A DNA stretch of 64,000 nt from Leucobacter celer subsp. astrifaciens (GCF_001273835.1 NZ_JHEI01000133.1:304473-368472), one strand, 5' to 3'; positions 1-9,062 are shown, numbered from the stretch's first letter. Numbers and translations: made by a program. The notes: generated from the sequence alone by a model not told the origin.

Positions 1-1233
1 GGCAAGGTCGAGCTCGCCTTCCTCGGACATCGCGACGCCAAGCTCGTGCGGGAGCAGATCATCCGCCGTGCCGCGGCGAAACGGGGCGAACCGGAAATCG
101 CAGCGCCGGCGGCAGTCGACTTCGCGGGCCGGGCCTACGCCGAGGCGAGCGGCAAGCTGGCCGAGCGCGCGCAGGACTTCGCCGATATCGACATCGATCC
201 CGAGGCCGCCGCGACGCAGGCACTGGTGCGGGTTCCGGTGGGGCGTCTCGCGGGAAGCATCGCGCTCAGCTGGGAATCGGTGATCACCGTGCTGATCCTG
301 ATCGGCATCGTCGTGGGCGGGGCCGTGCTGGAGCCGGCGCTGATCCTCGGCGTGATCCCGATGCTCATCGTGATGGCCAGCATCACCTTCAGCCAGTTCA
401 ACAAGGGTTTCAACTTCTCGCTGTCGAGGGGGCGCGACTCCGTCCGCACGGGATCGGGGCTGACCTCGACCACGACCGAGTCGATTCCGTTCGGCCGTAT
501 CCACGCGGTGGAGGCGCGGCAGCCGCTGCTGTGGCGCCCGCTGGGCTGGTGGAAGGTGCGCATCACCACGGCCGGGCACTCGGTGGCACAGGGAGGCCAG
601 AACAGCACGCAGAACGTGGTGCTGCCCGTCGGCGTGGAATCCGACGTGCTGCGCGTCTTCGAGACCCTGCTGCCGGGCCTCGGCGACGACGAGCACGAGA
701 TCGCCGGGCTGCGCGACGGACTGTCCGGTGCCGCGAGCGGGTATCTCGGAGCCGGTCCGCGCGCCGGCTGGGTGCTGTGGTGGGGGCGGCGGCGCGCGGG
801 CGTCGACATCGCCGACGCCGAGACGCAGAACGCCACGCTGCGCGTGCGCCGCGGTGCGCTGACCCGCTCGCTCTCGATCATGCCGATCGTGCGCGCGCAG
901 TCGGTGCAGCTGCGCAGGCCGCTGGCGCACCGCTTCCTCGGGCTGGCTTCGCTGCAGGCGCACACCGTGCTCGGGCCGGTGCGCATGGAGATGCGCGGGA
1001 TCGAGCTCGGCGCCGCGCAGCGGCTGTTCGACGAGCTCGTCTCGGTCGTGCTGCGCGTGCAGGGAGCGGATGCCCGGGGCATCGGAGACCTGAGCGCTGA
1101 GGATCGGAGTACCGAGGAGCAGGGTCTCGGGGAGCAGAGCAGGGAAACGGAGGCGACGGAGCCGCCGAGCGCCGATCCGCCGACCGTCGAGCCGGGTGCA
1201 GCGCAGTCGAGCACCGGGGAGAGTCCCGCGTGA
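1..1233 (+). CDS. PH-domain (bPH2/YdbT-like) membrane protein, 5' end outside window
   Basis: The reading frame is open from base 1, so the true start lies upstream; the first internal GTG is at 46. About 410 residues are visible. They include two adjacent hydrophobic stretches (roughly residues 78-115 counted from the GTG) followed by soluble segments with the bacterial PH (DUF304/YdbT) pattern, including SIPFGRIHAVEARQPLLWR and a second similar unit near SIMPIVRAQSVQLRRPL. The C-terminal 60 residues are an acidic, low-complexity tail. Proteins of this family sit in the cytoplasmic membrane and usually occur as paralogue pairs; their substrate is unknown. The stop overlaps the next start in a GTGA arrangement, so the two genes are translationally coupled. 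Confidence 0.85.
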   Translation, partial: GKVELAFLGHRDAKLVREQIIRRAAAKRGEPEIAAPAAVDFAGRAYAEASGKLAERAQDFADIDIDPEAAATQALVRVPVGRLAGSIALSWESVITVLILIGIVVGGAVLEPALILGVIPMLIVMASITFSQFNKGFNFSLSRGRDSVRTGSGLTSTTTESIPFGRIHAVEARQPLLWRPLGWWKVRITTAGHSVAQGGQNSTQNVVLPVGVESDVLRVFETLLPGLGDDEHEIAGLRDGLSGAASGYLGAGPRAGWVLWWGRRRAGVDIADAETQNATLRVRRGALTRSLSIMPIVRAQSVQLRRPLAHRFLGLASLQAHTVLGPVRMEMRGIELGAAQRLFDELVSVVLRVQGADARGIGDLSAEDRSTEEQGLGEQSRETEATEPPSADPPTVEPGAAQSSTGESPA

Positions 1234-1985
1234 GCGTCGCGGAGTCGCGCCTCGGTGTCGGTGTGATCGGCGCCGGGCGGGTGGGGCCGGTGCTGGCGCG
1301 GGCGCTCGCCGGCGCGGGGCACGCCATTACCGGAATCTCGGCGATCAGCGAGGAGAGCTGGGAGCGCGCCGAGAGCATGCTGCCCGGAGTGCCGATCCTC
1401 GATCCCGCGGAGGTGGTGCGCCGCTCCGAACTCGTGCTGTTCGCCATCCCCGGCGCCGAGTTGCCCGGGCTCGTGAGCGGGCTCGCCGCCACCGGGGCGT
1501 GGCAGCCGGGTCAGCTCGCCATTCACACCGCCGCCGAGCACGGATACGGCGTCTTCGCGCCGGCGCTCGCCGCTGGCGTGATCCCGCTCGCGCTCCACCC
1601 CGCCATCGTGTTCACCGGCACGAGTCTCGACCTGAGCCGACTCTCGGGCGCGACGGTCGCGGTCACCGCGCCCACACCGGTGCTGCCGATCGGCCAGGCG
1701 CTCGCCGTCGAGATGGGGGCCGAGCCCGTGGTCGTGGCCGAGGCGGATCGCCCCGCCTACGCCGAGGCGATTGCCGCCGCCGCCGAGTTCTCGCGAGCCG
1801 TGGTGCGGCAGGCCGCCGACGCGCTGCGCGCCATCGGAGTCGAGCGCCCCGATCGTGCGGTGGGCGGTGTCGTGCGCGCCGCGATCGAGGAGGAGCTGAT
1901 CGCGGCCGCGGGCGCGGATCCCGAGCTGCATCTCGATCCCGGCCCGGATCCCGAGCAGGATCCGGGCACCGGCCAGCGCGAGTAG
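1230..1985 (+). CDS. Rossmann-fold/DUF2520 domain protein
   Basis: A 251-residue protein starting at GTG 1230, overlapping the previous stop by 4 nt. The N-terminus has a dinucleotide-binding loop (GVIGAGRVGPVLARAL, residues about 11-26), and the middle keeps the HPAIVFTG segment of the family. The second half matches the helical DUF2520 part. In many actinobacteria this gene directly precedes panC, and the family resembles NADP-dependent reductases of the ketopantoate type. Here panC and panD are absent and lysS follows after about 300 bp. The last 25 residues are a proline/aspartate-rich tail. The specific reaction is not known. Confidence 0.8.
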   Translation: MSVAESRLGVGVIGAGRVGPVLARALAGAGHAITGISAISEESWERAESMLPGVPILDPAEVVRRSELVLFAIPGAELPGLVSGLAATGAWQPGQLAIHTAAEHGYGVFAPALAAGVIPLALHPAIVFTGTSLDLSRLSGATVAVTAPTPVLPIGQALAVEMGAEPVVVAEADRPAYAEAIAAAAEFSRAVVRQAADALRAIGVERPDRAVGGVVRAAIEEELIAAAGADPELHLDPGPDPEQDPGTGQRE

Positions 1986-1996
1986 CGGCGCCTTCA

Positions 1997-2118
1997 CCCC
2001 GTCATCCTGTGCGGACCTCACCCGTCGCACAGGTGAAAACCAGTAGTGCAGGACGGTTGCGAGGAATTGCTCCTGCATGACGGGGCTTCCCCTGTGCGAC
2101 GGGTGAGGTCCGCGCAGG
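1997..2118. repeat. Large nested inverted repeat in the gap before lysS
   Basis: Two 28-bp arms (2006-2033 and 2091-2118) are reverse complements with one mismatch. Inside them, 2047-2053 (tgcagga) can pair with 2071-2077. A 9-bp segment at 1997-2005 (ccccgtcat) can pair with 2077-2085, which would compete with the main stem. The element fills most of the 305-bp gap between the DUF2520 gene and lysS. There is no T-tract, so a simple terminator is not indicated. It could be a leader structure or an extragenic palindromic repeat. Confidence 0.75.
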
Positions 2119-2290
2119 GCGGCGGTGGATCGCGTGCGCCCCCGAGTCTTGAGGCCCCCGAGCGGCGGAACCTCTAAGATGGATCGGTACGCCCGAATCC
2201 TCGGATCGGGTGCGCGCCGTGCCCACGCGGGCTGGTCGAGCGCAGAGATCCGAATCACAGAATCCGAAACCATCAGAGGAACCCGCCCAG

Positions 2291-3829
2291 ATGAGCGAGC
2301 AGACCGCACCCGCCGAGAGCAGCGAGAACGCCGAGGAGATCTTCGAGCAGAAGCGCGTGCGCCTGGAGAAGCGCGAGAAGCTGAACGCTCAGGCCGACCT
2401 GGCGGGCGGCGCCTACCCGGTGTCGGTGCCCGTCACCACCACCATCCCCGCGGTGCGCGCCAAGTGGGCGCACCTCGAGGAGGTGCCCGACAGTCCCTCC
2501 GGCGAGACCGTGGGCATCGCGGGCCGCGTCGTCTTCCAGCGCAACACCGGCAAGCTCTGCTTCGCCTCGCTGCAGGCCGGCGACGGTACCCGCATCCAGG
2601 CGATGGTGAGCCTCGCCGAGGTGGGCGAGGAGTCGCTCGCCCAGTACAAGGAGCTCGTCGATCTGGGCGACCACCTCTTCGTGAGCGGCGAGGTCGTCTC
2701 GAGCCGTCGCGGTGAGCTGTCCGTGATGGTGAAGGAGTGGCGGATCGCGGCCAAGGCGCTCGCCCCGCTGCCCAACATGTACGCGGAGCTGAACGAGGAG
2801 ACCCGGGTGCGCCAGCGCTACCTCGACCTCATCCAGCGCGAGCAGGCCCGCACCAACGTCGTCACCCGTGCCCGCACCATGGCGAGCCTGCGCCGCACCT
2901 TCGCCGAGCGCGACTTCATCGAGGTCGAGACCCCGATGCTGCAGACCATGCACGGCGGCGCGTCGGCCCGCCCGTTCGTGACGCGCTCGAACGCGTTCGA
3001 CACCGAGCTGTACCTGCGCATCGCCCCCGAGCTGTACCTCAAGCGCGCGGCGGTCGGCGGACTCGAGCGCGTCTTCGAGATCAACCGCAACTTCCGCAAC
3101 GAGGGCGCCGACTCCACTCACAGCCCCGAGTTCGCGATGCTCGAGGCCTACCAGGCCTACAGCGACTACAACGGCATTGCCGACCTGACGCAGGCTCTCG
3201 TGCAGAACGCCGCGCTCGCCGCGAACGCCGGCACCGAGCGCGAGGGATCCCACGTCGTCGAGTGGGCCGACGGCACCCTCTTCGACCTGGGCGGCGACTG
3301 GGACCGCATCTCGATGTACGGCACGCTCTCGGAAGCCGCCGGGCGCGAGATCACCCCTGAGACGCCGGTCGAGGATCTGCAGGCCATCGCCGACGCCGAG
3401 GGCGTCGAGGTGCACCTGCCCAATCACGGCAAGCTCGTCGAAGAGCTCTGGGAGCACTTCGTGAAGGGCGGGCTCACCCGACCCACCTTCGTCATGGACT
3501 TCCCGGTCGAGACGAGCCCGCTCACCCGCCACCACCGCTCGATCCCGGGTGTCGTGGAGAAGTGGGATCTCTACGTGCGCGGCTTCGAGCTCGCCACGGG
3601 CTACTCCGAACTCGTGGACCCCGTGGTGCAGCGCGAGCGCTTCGTGCAGCAGGCCGCCGAGGCGGCCCGCGGCGACGACGAGGCCATGCCCATCGACGAG
3701 GACTTCCTGCGCGCGCTCGAGCACGCCATGCCGCCGTCGGGAGGGATGGGGATGGGGATGGATCGCCTCCTCATGGCGCTGACCGGCCTCGGCATCCGCG
3801 AGACGATCCTCTTCCCGCTCGTGAAGTAG
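2291..3829 (+). CDS. lysS: Lysyl-tRNA synthetase, class II
   Basis: 512 residues, the usual size for a class II LysRS. It charges tRNA-Lys with lysine in the cytoplasm. An N-terminal OB-fold anticodon-binding region (about 70-170) is followed by the class II catalytic core. Motif 2 (RVFEINRNFRNEG, from about 260) and motif 3 (GMGMGMDRLLMAL, from about 486) are intact. An upstream in-frame ATG at 2210 would add 27 residues of poor quality; ATG 2291 has the AGAGGA ribosome site just upstream and gives the normal N-terminus. Confidence 0.97.
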   Translation: MSEQTAPAESSENAEEIFEQKRVRLEKREKLNAQADLAGGAYPVSVPVTTTIPAVRAKWAHLEEVPDSPSGETVGIAGRVVFQRNTGKLCFASLQAGDGTRIQAMVSLAEVGEESLAQYKELVDLGDHLFVSGEVVSSRRGELSVMVKEWRIAAKALAPLPNMYAELNEETRVRQRYLDLIQREQARTNVVTRARTMASLRRTFAERDFIEVETPMLQTMHGGASARPFVTRSNAFDTELYLRIAPELYLKRAAVGGLERVFEINRNFRNEGADSTHSPEFAMLEAYQAYSDYNGIADLTQALVQNAALAANAGTEREGSHVVEWADGTLFDLGGDWDRISMYGTLSEAAGREITPETPVEDLQAIADAEGVEVHLPNHGKLVEELWEHFVKGGLTRPTFVMDFPVETSPLTRHHRSIPGVVEKWDLYVRGFELATGYSELVDPVVQRERFVQQAAEAARGDDEAMPIDEDFLRALEHAMPPSGGMGMGMDRLLMALTGLGIRETILFPLVK

Positions 3830-4014
3830 CTTGCGCGGCGGGGCGTGCGCAGCGCCCCGGGCTTGGACAGGGGACCCCGGCGCGTCGCAAGCGCCGCGCC
3901 AACCCTGATGCGCCCAGGACACTGCGCACACCCCGCCGCTCTACTCGTGCGCGGTCGAGCGTGTCGCGGGATCCCAGGAACCCTGGGGGTAGAGGCGGGT
4001 AGACTTGGGGCACT

Positions 4015-4194
4015 ATGGACAACTGGTGGCTGAACGCGGTGTGGTCGCTGACCCCGACCGTACTGATCGGGCTCTTCTTCTGGCTTGTGCTGCGCCTGAT
4101 CCTCCGCGCCGACCGCACCGAGAGGCGCGTCTACCAGCAGATCGAGAACGAGGAGCGCGCGAAGGCCGGTCTTCCGGCGCGCGACGAACTCTGA
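4015..4194 (+). CDS. 59-residue single-pass membrane protein
   Basis: ATG 4015 to TGA 4192-4194. The product has a tryptophan-rich N-terminus (MDNWWLNAVW), one hydrophobic helix (about 12-30) and a charged, basic/acidic tail likely to be cytoplasmic. It sits between lysS and the cardiolipin synthase gene in the same direction. I recall small proteins of this type next to lysS in Microbacteriaceae but know no function. GC-rich codon use and position support it as a real gene. Confidence 0.65.
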   Translation: MDNWWLNAVWSLTPTVLIGLFFWLVLRLILRADRTERRVYQQIENEERAKAGLPARDEL

Positions 4195-4270
4195 CCTGCC
4201 CTTTCTCCCGATAGAGTGAGTGCAGCCGCTCGGCTGCACCGCTCGATCGCGCCGGAGGAAGGGAAGCGTC

Positions 4271-5752
4271 GTGGATCTCAGCTGGCTCCAGGTCAACTGG
4301 CCCTACGTCTGGACGCTGTCGTTCTTCATCATCGACAACGTGATCCGGATCGTCGCCCTCTTCGTCGTCCCCCGCAATCGCCGCCCGACAGCCGGAATGG
4401 CCTGGCTCATGGCCATCTTCCTGCTGCCGGTGCCGGGCCTCCTGCTCTTCCTGATCATCGGGAGCAAACGTCTGCCGCGTAAGCGCGAGCAGAAGCAGGA
4501 GGCGATCAACCACTTCGTCGCTCAGATCGCGGAGCGCGAGGAGCGCAGCCTCGTCACCCCGGAGGATCGCCTCAGCCCGGGCCTCGACAACGCCGTGAAA
4601 CTGGGGCGCTCGCTCGGCGCGCAGCCGATGCTGCGCGGCAACGCGGCATCGGTCACCATCGACTACGAGGAATCGTTCGAGCGCATGGCCGAGGCGATCC
4701 GCGGTGCGCAGGAGTACGTGCACATCGAGTTCTACATCCTCGTGCACGACGACTCGACCGATGACGTGTTCGCGGCCATGCGCGAGGCGGCGGCGCGCGG
4801 CGTGCAGGTGCGCGTGCTGCTCGATCACGTCTCGGCGGTGCGCAACCCGGGGGCCAAGCGCACGGCTCGCAGCCTCACCGAGATGGGGGCCGACTGGGCC
4901 TACATGCTGCCGGTGCGGCCGTGGCGGGGAGAATATCAGCGGCCGGATCTGCGCAACCACCGCAAGCTCATCGTCGTCGACGGGCGCGTCGGGTTCATGG
5001 GGTCGCAGAACCTCGTCGACTCGAGCTACAACAAGCCGTCGAACCGCCGCAGAGGTCTGCACTGGAAAGACCTCATGGTGCGGGTGGAGGGGCCGATCGT
5101 GCTCGGCTTGGAGGCGGTGTTCCAGGGCGACTGGTATCTGGAGACCGGCGAGTACCTGACCCACCTCTCCGAGGCGGCGCTCGAGGCGAACCGGCCGGGG
5201 GAGCTCGACTGCCAGATCGTGCCCAGCGGACCCGGGTACGCGGGCGAGAACAACCTGCAGGTGTTCGTCGCGCTGCTGTACACGGCGCAGCGCCGCATCA
5301 GCATCACGAGCCCGTACTTCGTGCCGGACGGCTCGATCATGAACGCGCTGCGGGCCGCGACGGCGCGGGGCGTCGACGTCGAGCTCTTCGTCTCGGAGAC
5401 CGGAGATCAGGCCGTGGTCTACCACGCGCAGCGCTCGTATTACGAGGAGCTGCTGCGCGCGGGCGTGCGCATCTGGATGTTCCGACCGCCCTACATCCTG
5501 CACTCGAAGCACTTCACGGTCGACGACGAGGTCGCCGTGGTGGGGTCGTCGAACATGGATCAGCGATCGTTCGGGCTCAACATGGAGATCTCGATGGTGG
5601 TGCACGGACGCCGCTTCATCGAGGATCTCGACGAGGTGAGCGACTACTACCGCGCGAATTCGCGGGAGCTGACGCTCGAGGAGTGGCTCAAACAGCCGCT
5701 CAGGTCGCAGCTGCTCGACGGCCTCGCGCGCCTCACCTCGGCTCTGCAGTAG
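4271..5752 (+). CDS. cls: Cardiolipin synthase (PLD superfamily)
   Basis: 493 residues, typical of bacterial Cls. It condenses phosphatidylglycerol to cardiolipin at the membrane. Two N-terminal membrane helices (within residues 1-65) precede two phospholipase D HKD sites: HRKLIVVDG (from about 231) and HSKHFTVDD (from about 411), the latter followed by GSSNMDQRSFGLN. The start chosen is GTG 4271, 7 nt after a strong GGAGGAAGGG site. The longer frame from 4220 begins upstream of that ribosome site and is unlikely. Confidence 0.93.
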   Translation: MDLSWLQVNWPYVWTLSFFIIDNVIRIVALFVVPRNRRPTAGMAWLMAIFLLPVPGLLLFLIIGSKRLPRKREQKQEAINHFVAQIAEREERSLVTPEDRLSPGLDNAVKLGRSLGAQPMLRGNAASVTIDYEESFERMAEAIRGAQEYVHIEFYILVHDDSTDDVFAAMREAAARGVQVRVLLDHVSAVRNPGAKRTARSLTEMGADWAYMLPVRPWRGEYQRPDLRNHRKLIVVDGRVGFMGSQNLVDSSYNKPSNRRRGLHWKDLMVRVEGPIVLGLEAVFQGDWYLETGEYLTHLSEAALEANRPGELDCQIVPSGPGYAGENNLQVFVALLYTAQRRISITSPYFVPDGSIMNALRAATARGVDVELFVSETGDQAVVYHAQRSYYEELLRAGVRIWMFRPPYILHSKHFTVDDEVAVVGSSNMDQRSFGLNMEISMVVHGRRFIEDLDEVSDYYRANSRELTLEEWLKQPLRSQLLDGLARLTSALQ

Positions 5753-5865
5753 CTCCGGTTCTCGGGCCCGCAGTGCGGCACCTCGGAGGTCTCTGGGGCG
5801 TCGATTTTGGTTTCCTCCGCGAGTGTGCAAGCATGCCACTACCGTATTCGACGGAAGGAAACGCA

Positions 5866-7779
5866 ATGGCGCGTCAGACTGCTTCCCATGTCCCCGAAGA
5901 GGCTGCTGCGGTGTCCGCGGCCTCGCAGATCGAGACGGGTTCCGCCCCGGCCGCTGCGGCTCCGGCCGCCGCGAAACGGACGGCCGCCTCGGGCAAGCCG
6001 AAAGCCTCCGCGACCCGGGCCAAATCGACGGCGGGGAAGGCGAAGGCGACCGTCGCCAAGGCCAAGAGCTCGACGACGCGTGCGAAGACCGCCACCGCCA
6101 AAGCCACCACCGCGAAGACGGCTGCTGCGAAGACCGCCGCGGCCAAGCCCGCCGCCGCGAAGCCCACCGCCGCGAAGCCCACCGCTAAGCCCGCGGCAGC
6201 GAAGACGACTGCGCCGGAGGCGGCCCCGGTCGCAGCGGTGAAACGGGAGAAGAAGCCGCTCACGCGCAGCAAGCGCCCCCGCAAGGCCCCCGTCACCGGC
6301 CCCGTCACGATCGGTCGCAGCGGCTTCACCAAGCTCAAGAACATCTCCGAGATCCGGCACTATCTGCGCACGAGCGATACGCCCGTGTTCTTCGTCGGTG
6401 CCACGGCCTTCAACCTGCTCGGCCTCGATCGCTGGGTGCGCGGGTTCTCCTACATCTCCTACTACGACAGCTGGGACGGCACCCATCCGCGGGTGTTCAC
6501 CCCCTCCGAGAAGCCGTTCGCCGAGTTCGAGAGCGGCGAGGAGATCAACAACTGGTTGCTGCGCAATCACGAGGTGCGCGCTCACATCGAGCGCCGCACG
6601 CCGCCCGGCGTGCGGCCGCAGGTGGTGATGGTGTTCTTCGACGAGGAGACCGAGCGCATCTGCGAAGAGCTCGACTACGAGCTGATCCTGCCGAGCCATG
6701 AACTACGGGAGCGCCTCGACTCGAAGATCGTGACGACCCAGATCGCCGATTCGGTCGGTGTGCCGAGCGTGCCCAACGCGCTCACCACGGTCAAGGACTG
6801 GGACGAGCTGGTGAAGGTCACGGAGGCGGCGGAGCTGGGGCAGGACCTGGTGATCCAGACCGCCTACGGCGACTCGGGCAAGACCACCTATTTCGTGACC
6901 AGCGAAGCCGAGTTCGCGGCCATCGCGGATGAGGTCACCGGCGTCGAGATCAAGGTGATGAAGCGGATCAACAACCGCCCGATCGCCATCGAGGCCGTAC
7001 TCACACGGCACGGCACCGTGGTCGGTCCGTGCATGACCGAGATCACCGGTCACGCGGACCTCACGCCCTACCGCGGCGGCTGGGCGGGCAACGAGATGTT
7101 CCCGACCGTGCTCGACGACGAGAGCCGGCACGCCGCCGTGCAGCTCGTGCGCAAGCTCGGCGATCGGCTGGCGAAGGAGGGGTACCGCGGCTTCTTCGAG
7201 GTCGATGTGCTGCTCGACACCGATACCGGCGACGTCTACCTGGGCGAGCTCAACCCGCGGGTCAGCGGAGCCTCGGCGATCACCAACGTCACTGCGGGGG
7301 CCTACGCCGACGTGCCGCTCTTCGCCTTCCACCTGCTCGAGTACTCGGGGATCGACTTCGAGGTCGACGTCGACGAGATCAACCGTCGCTGGGAGGAGCT
7401 CGCCTCGGAGGACGAGTGGAGCCACATGGTGATCAAGCACACCAGCAGTTCGGTGGAGCGCATCGACTCGGCTCCGCGCACGGGCCGGTACGTGCTGGAT
7501 CACTACGGCAACCTGGTCTACAGTCACGGAGACCTCGACTGGCACCTGCTGACCTCGGAGTCCGAGGCCTTCTACCTGCGCATCTACAAGGAGGGCGACT
7601 ACCGCTGGAAAGGCGCGGACCTCGGCATCCTCGTCACGAAGGCGCACCTCGAGGCGAGCCACGGAGGCCTGACGCTGCACGCCAAATACCTCATCGATGC
7701 GATCCGGGGCATGTACGAGGTCACCCCGGTCGACGGGGAGGAACCCGCGCCGAAGCCCGCCCCGGCCAAGGGGAAGTAG
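5866..7779 (+). CDS. ATP-grasp enzyme with histone-H1-like Lys/Ala-rich N-terminal tail
   Basis: 637 residues from ATG 5866 behind GGAAGGA. Residues about 25-145 are a low-complexity basic tail built of AAAK/KPTAAK-type units like actinobacterial H1-like DNA-binding tails. The rest is an ATP-grasp ligase/carboxylase fold: GYRGFFEVDVLL (from about 440) and GELNPRVSG (from about 460) carry the Mg-ATP glutamate and asparagine. Such proteins are often labelled biotin carboxylase, but no biotin carrier or carboxyltransferase is nearby. The next gene, a serine hydrolase 22 bp downstream, is probably co-transcribed. Substrate unknown. A basic tail on an ATP-grasp enzyme suggests nucleic-acid or polyanion association; this is inference. 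Confidence 0.8.
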   Translation: MARQTASHVPEEAAAVSAASQIETGSAPAAAAPAAAKRTAASGKPKASATRAKSTAGKAKATVAKAKSSTTRAKTATAKATTAKTAAAKTAAAKPAAAKPTAAKPTAKPAAAKTTAPEAAPVAAVKREKKPLTRSKRPRKAPVTGPVTIGRSGFTKLKNISEIRHYLRTSDTPVFFVGATAFNLLGLDRWVRGFSYISYYDSWDGTHPRVFTPSEKPFAEFESGEEINNWLLRNHEVRAHIERRTPPGVRPQVVMVFFDEETERICEELDYELILPSHELRERLDSKIVTTQIADSVGVPSVPNALTTVKDWDELVKVTEAAELGQDLVIQTAYGDSGKTTYFVTSEAEFAAIADEVTGVEIKVMKRINNRPIAIEAVLTRHGTVVGPCMTEITGHADLTPYRGGWAGNEMFPTVLDDESRHAAVQLVRKLGDRLAKEGYRGFFEVDVLLDTDTGDVYLGELNPRVSGASAITNVTAGAYADVPLFAFHLLEYSGIDFEVDVDEINRRWEELASEDEWSHMVIKHTSSSVERIDSAPRTGRYVLDHYGNLVYSHGDLDWHLLTSESEAFYLRIYKEGDYRWKGADLGILVTKAHLEASHGGLTLHAKYLIDAIRGMYEVTPVDGEEPAPKPAPAKGK

Positions 7780-7801
7780 CGTTGCGTGGGATAATGAACG
7801 G

Positions 7802-9022
7802 ATGAGTACTGAGACCGGATACGGGCTGAACGGTCCGACCACGGGATTCATCCAGGTGGTGCCGCCCCTCGACCAGTGGCAGTTCGCACCCTATCTGCAG
7901 TGGTCGATGCAGAACATCCAGTCGTTCCTGCCGGTACACCAGATCCGCCGCGGCGCGCGCGCGACCGAGTTCGCGCAGCGCCCGGCGGACCTGGGCAGCC
8001 TGGAGGTGCCGCATCCGTGGGACGACCGCTCGGCCTCGTTCACCGAGGTGATGCAGTCCACGTTCACGGACGGCTGGATGGTGTCACACCGCGGCGCCAT
8101 CATCGGAGAGCAGTACCTGGGTACGCTGCTTCCCGCTGGCATGCACCTGCTGATGTCGGTGTCGAAGTCGCTCACGGCGACCACCGCGGGCCTGCTCGCT
8201 GCGAGCGGTGAACTCGATCTCGACGGTCTGGTGACGGGCTACGTGCCCGAGCTCGCGTGCTCGGGATACGAGGGGGCGCTGGTGCGGAACCTGGTCGACA
8301 TGCGAACGGGCGTGCGCTTCTCCGAGGAGTACCTCAACGAGGACGCCGAGGTGCGTCTGCTCGAGGAGGCCATCGGCTGGGCGCCCAAGAAGCACCCCGA
8401 GGTGCCGGACTCGCTGCTCGGCTTCCTCGCCACGCTCGGCCAGAACGGCCCGCACGGCGGCGCCTTCGACTACAAGTCCTGCGAGACCGATGCGCTCGGC
8501 TTCGTGATCCAGGGCGCGGCGGGAAGGCACGCGGCCGACGTGATGTCGGAGCGGCTGTGGCAGCCGATGGGAGCGGAGTTCGACGCGCACGTCGGTATCG
8601 ACAGCGTCGGATCCGGCATGTTCGACGGCGGGGTGTCCGCCGCGATGCGGGATCTCGCCCGCTTCGGGCATCTCTTCACCGATCAGGGTCGGGCGCTCGA
8701 CGGTGCGCAGGTGCTGCCGGAGTGGTGGGTCGAGGACACCTTCGCGGGCGGTCCGGATTCGCGCGATGCCTTCGCCAACGCACCCGAGCCGACGCTGATG
8801 CCGGGCGGCATGTACCGCAACGGGTTCTGGTTCCCCGGCGAGAGCGGCGACGTGATGCTCGCGCTCGGCATCCACGGCCAGATGATCTACATGAATCGGA
8901 CCACGGGGGTCGTCGGGGTCAAAGTCTCGAGCTGGCCCACCCCGCAGGATGCAGAGAAGCTCTTCTGGACGGTGCGGGCCTTCGAAGTCGCCTCCTGGGC
9001 TCTGAACCGCGGCGAGATCTGA
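7802..9022 (+). CDS. Serine hydrolase, class C beta-lactamase/NylB-like
   Basis: 406 residues. The nucleophile motif SVSK is at 119-122 and the Y-x-S motif at 224-226 (YKS), the arrangement of NylB-type amide/ester hydrolases (6-aminohexanoate-dimer hydrolase) and EstB. A later GIHGQMIYMNR segment matches the third conserved region. No signal peptide is seen, so it should be cytoplasmic. The ATG at 7794 stops immediately, so ATG 7802 is used. It lies 22 bp after the ATP-grasp gene; a ligase and an amidase side by side may act on the same amide bond. Substrate unknown. Confidence 0.85.
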   Translation: MSTETGYGLNGPTTGFIQVVPPLDQWQFAPYLQWSMQNIQSFLPVHQIRRGARATEFAQRPADLGSLEVPHPWDDRSASFTEVMQSTFTDGWMVSHRGAIIGEQYLGTLLPAGMHLLMSVSKSLTATTAGLLAASGELDLDGLVTGYVPELACSGYEGALVRNLVDMRTGVRFSEEYLNEDAEVRLLEEAIGWAPKKHPEVPDSLLGFLATLGQNGPHGGAFDYKSCETDALGFVIQGAAGRHAADVMSERLWQPMGAEFDAHVGIDSVGSGMFDGGVSAAMRDLARFGHLFTDQGRALDGAQVLPEWWVEDTFAGGPDSRDAFANAPEPTLMPGGMYRNGFWFPGESGDVMLALGIHGQMIYMNRTTGVVGVKVSSWPTPQDAEKLFWTVRAFEVASWALNRGEI

Positions 9023-9054
9023 ACCGCGGCGAGATCTGAACCGCGGCGAGATCT
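9004..9054. repeat. Three perfect tandem copies of a 17-bp unit
   Basis: The unit gaaccgcggcgagatct occurs at 9004-9020, 9021-9037 and 9038-9054 with no mismatch. The first copy contains the last codons and stop of the serine hydrolase gene. The others extend into the 40-bp gap before the convergent phosphatase gene. This looks like slippage or duplication of the gene end. Confidence 0.95.
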
Positions 9055-9062
9055 GGCTCCGG

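Noticed and set aside
1997..2290. T-box upstream of lysS
   Set aside because: Neither the T-box 14-nt core nor a specifier loop layout was found; only simple inverted repeats are present.
135..2309. A 724-codon minus-strand frame
   Set aside because: It covers the PH-domain and DUF2520 genes antisense, is rich in Arg/Pro/Ser without motifs, and is a typical high-GC shadow frame.
5950..6260. Separate histone-like gene
   Set aside because: The Lys/Ala-rich region is in frame and continuous with the ATP-grasp domain, without a stop or new start.
4921..7779. A 952-codon start for the ATP-grasp protein
   Set aside because: The upstream part is shadow of cardiolipin synthase; ATG 5866 has the ribosome site and follows the cardiolipin synthase stop.
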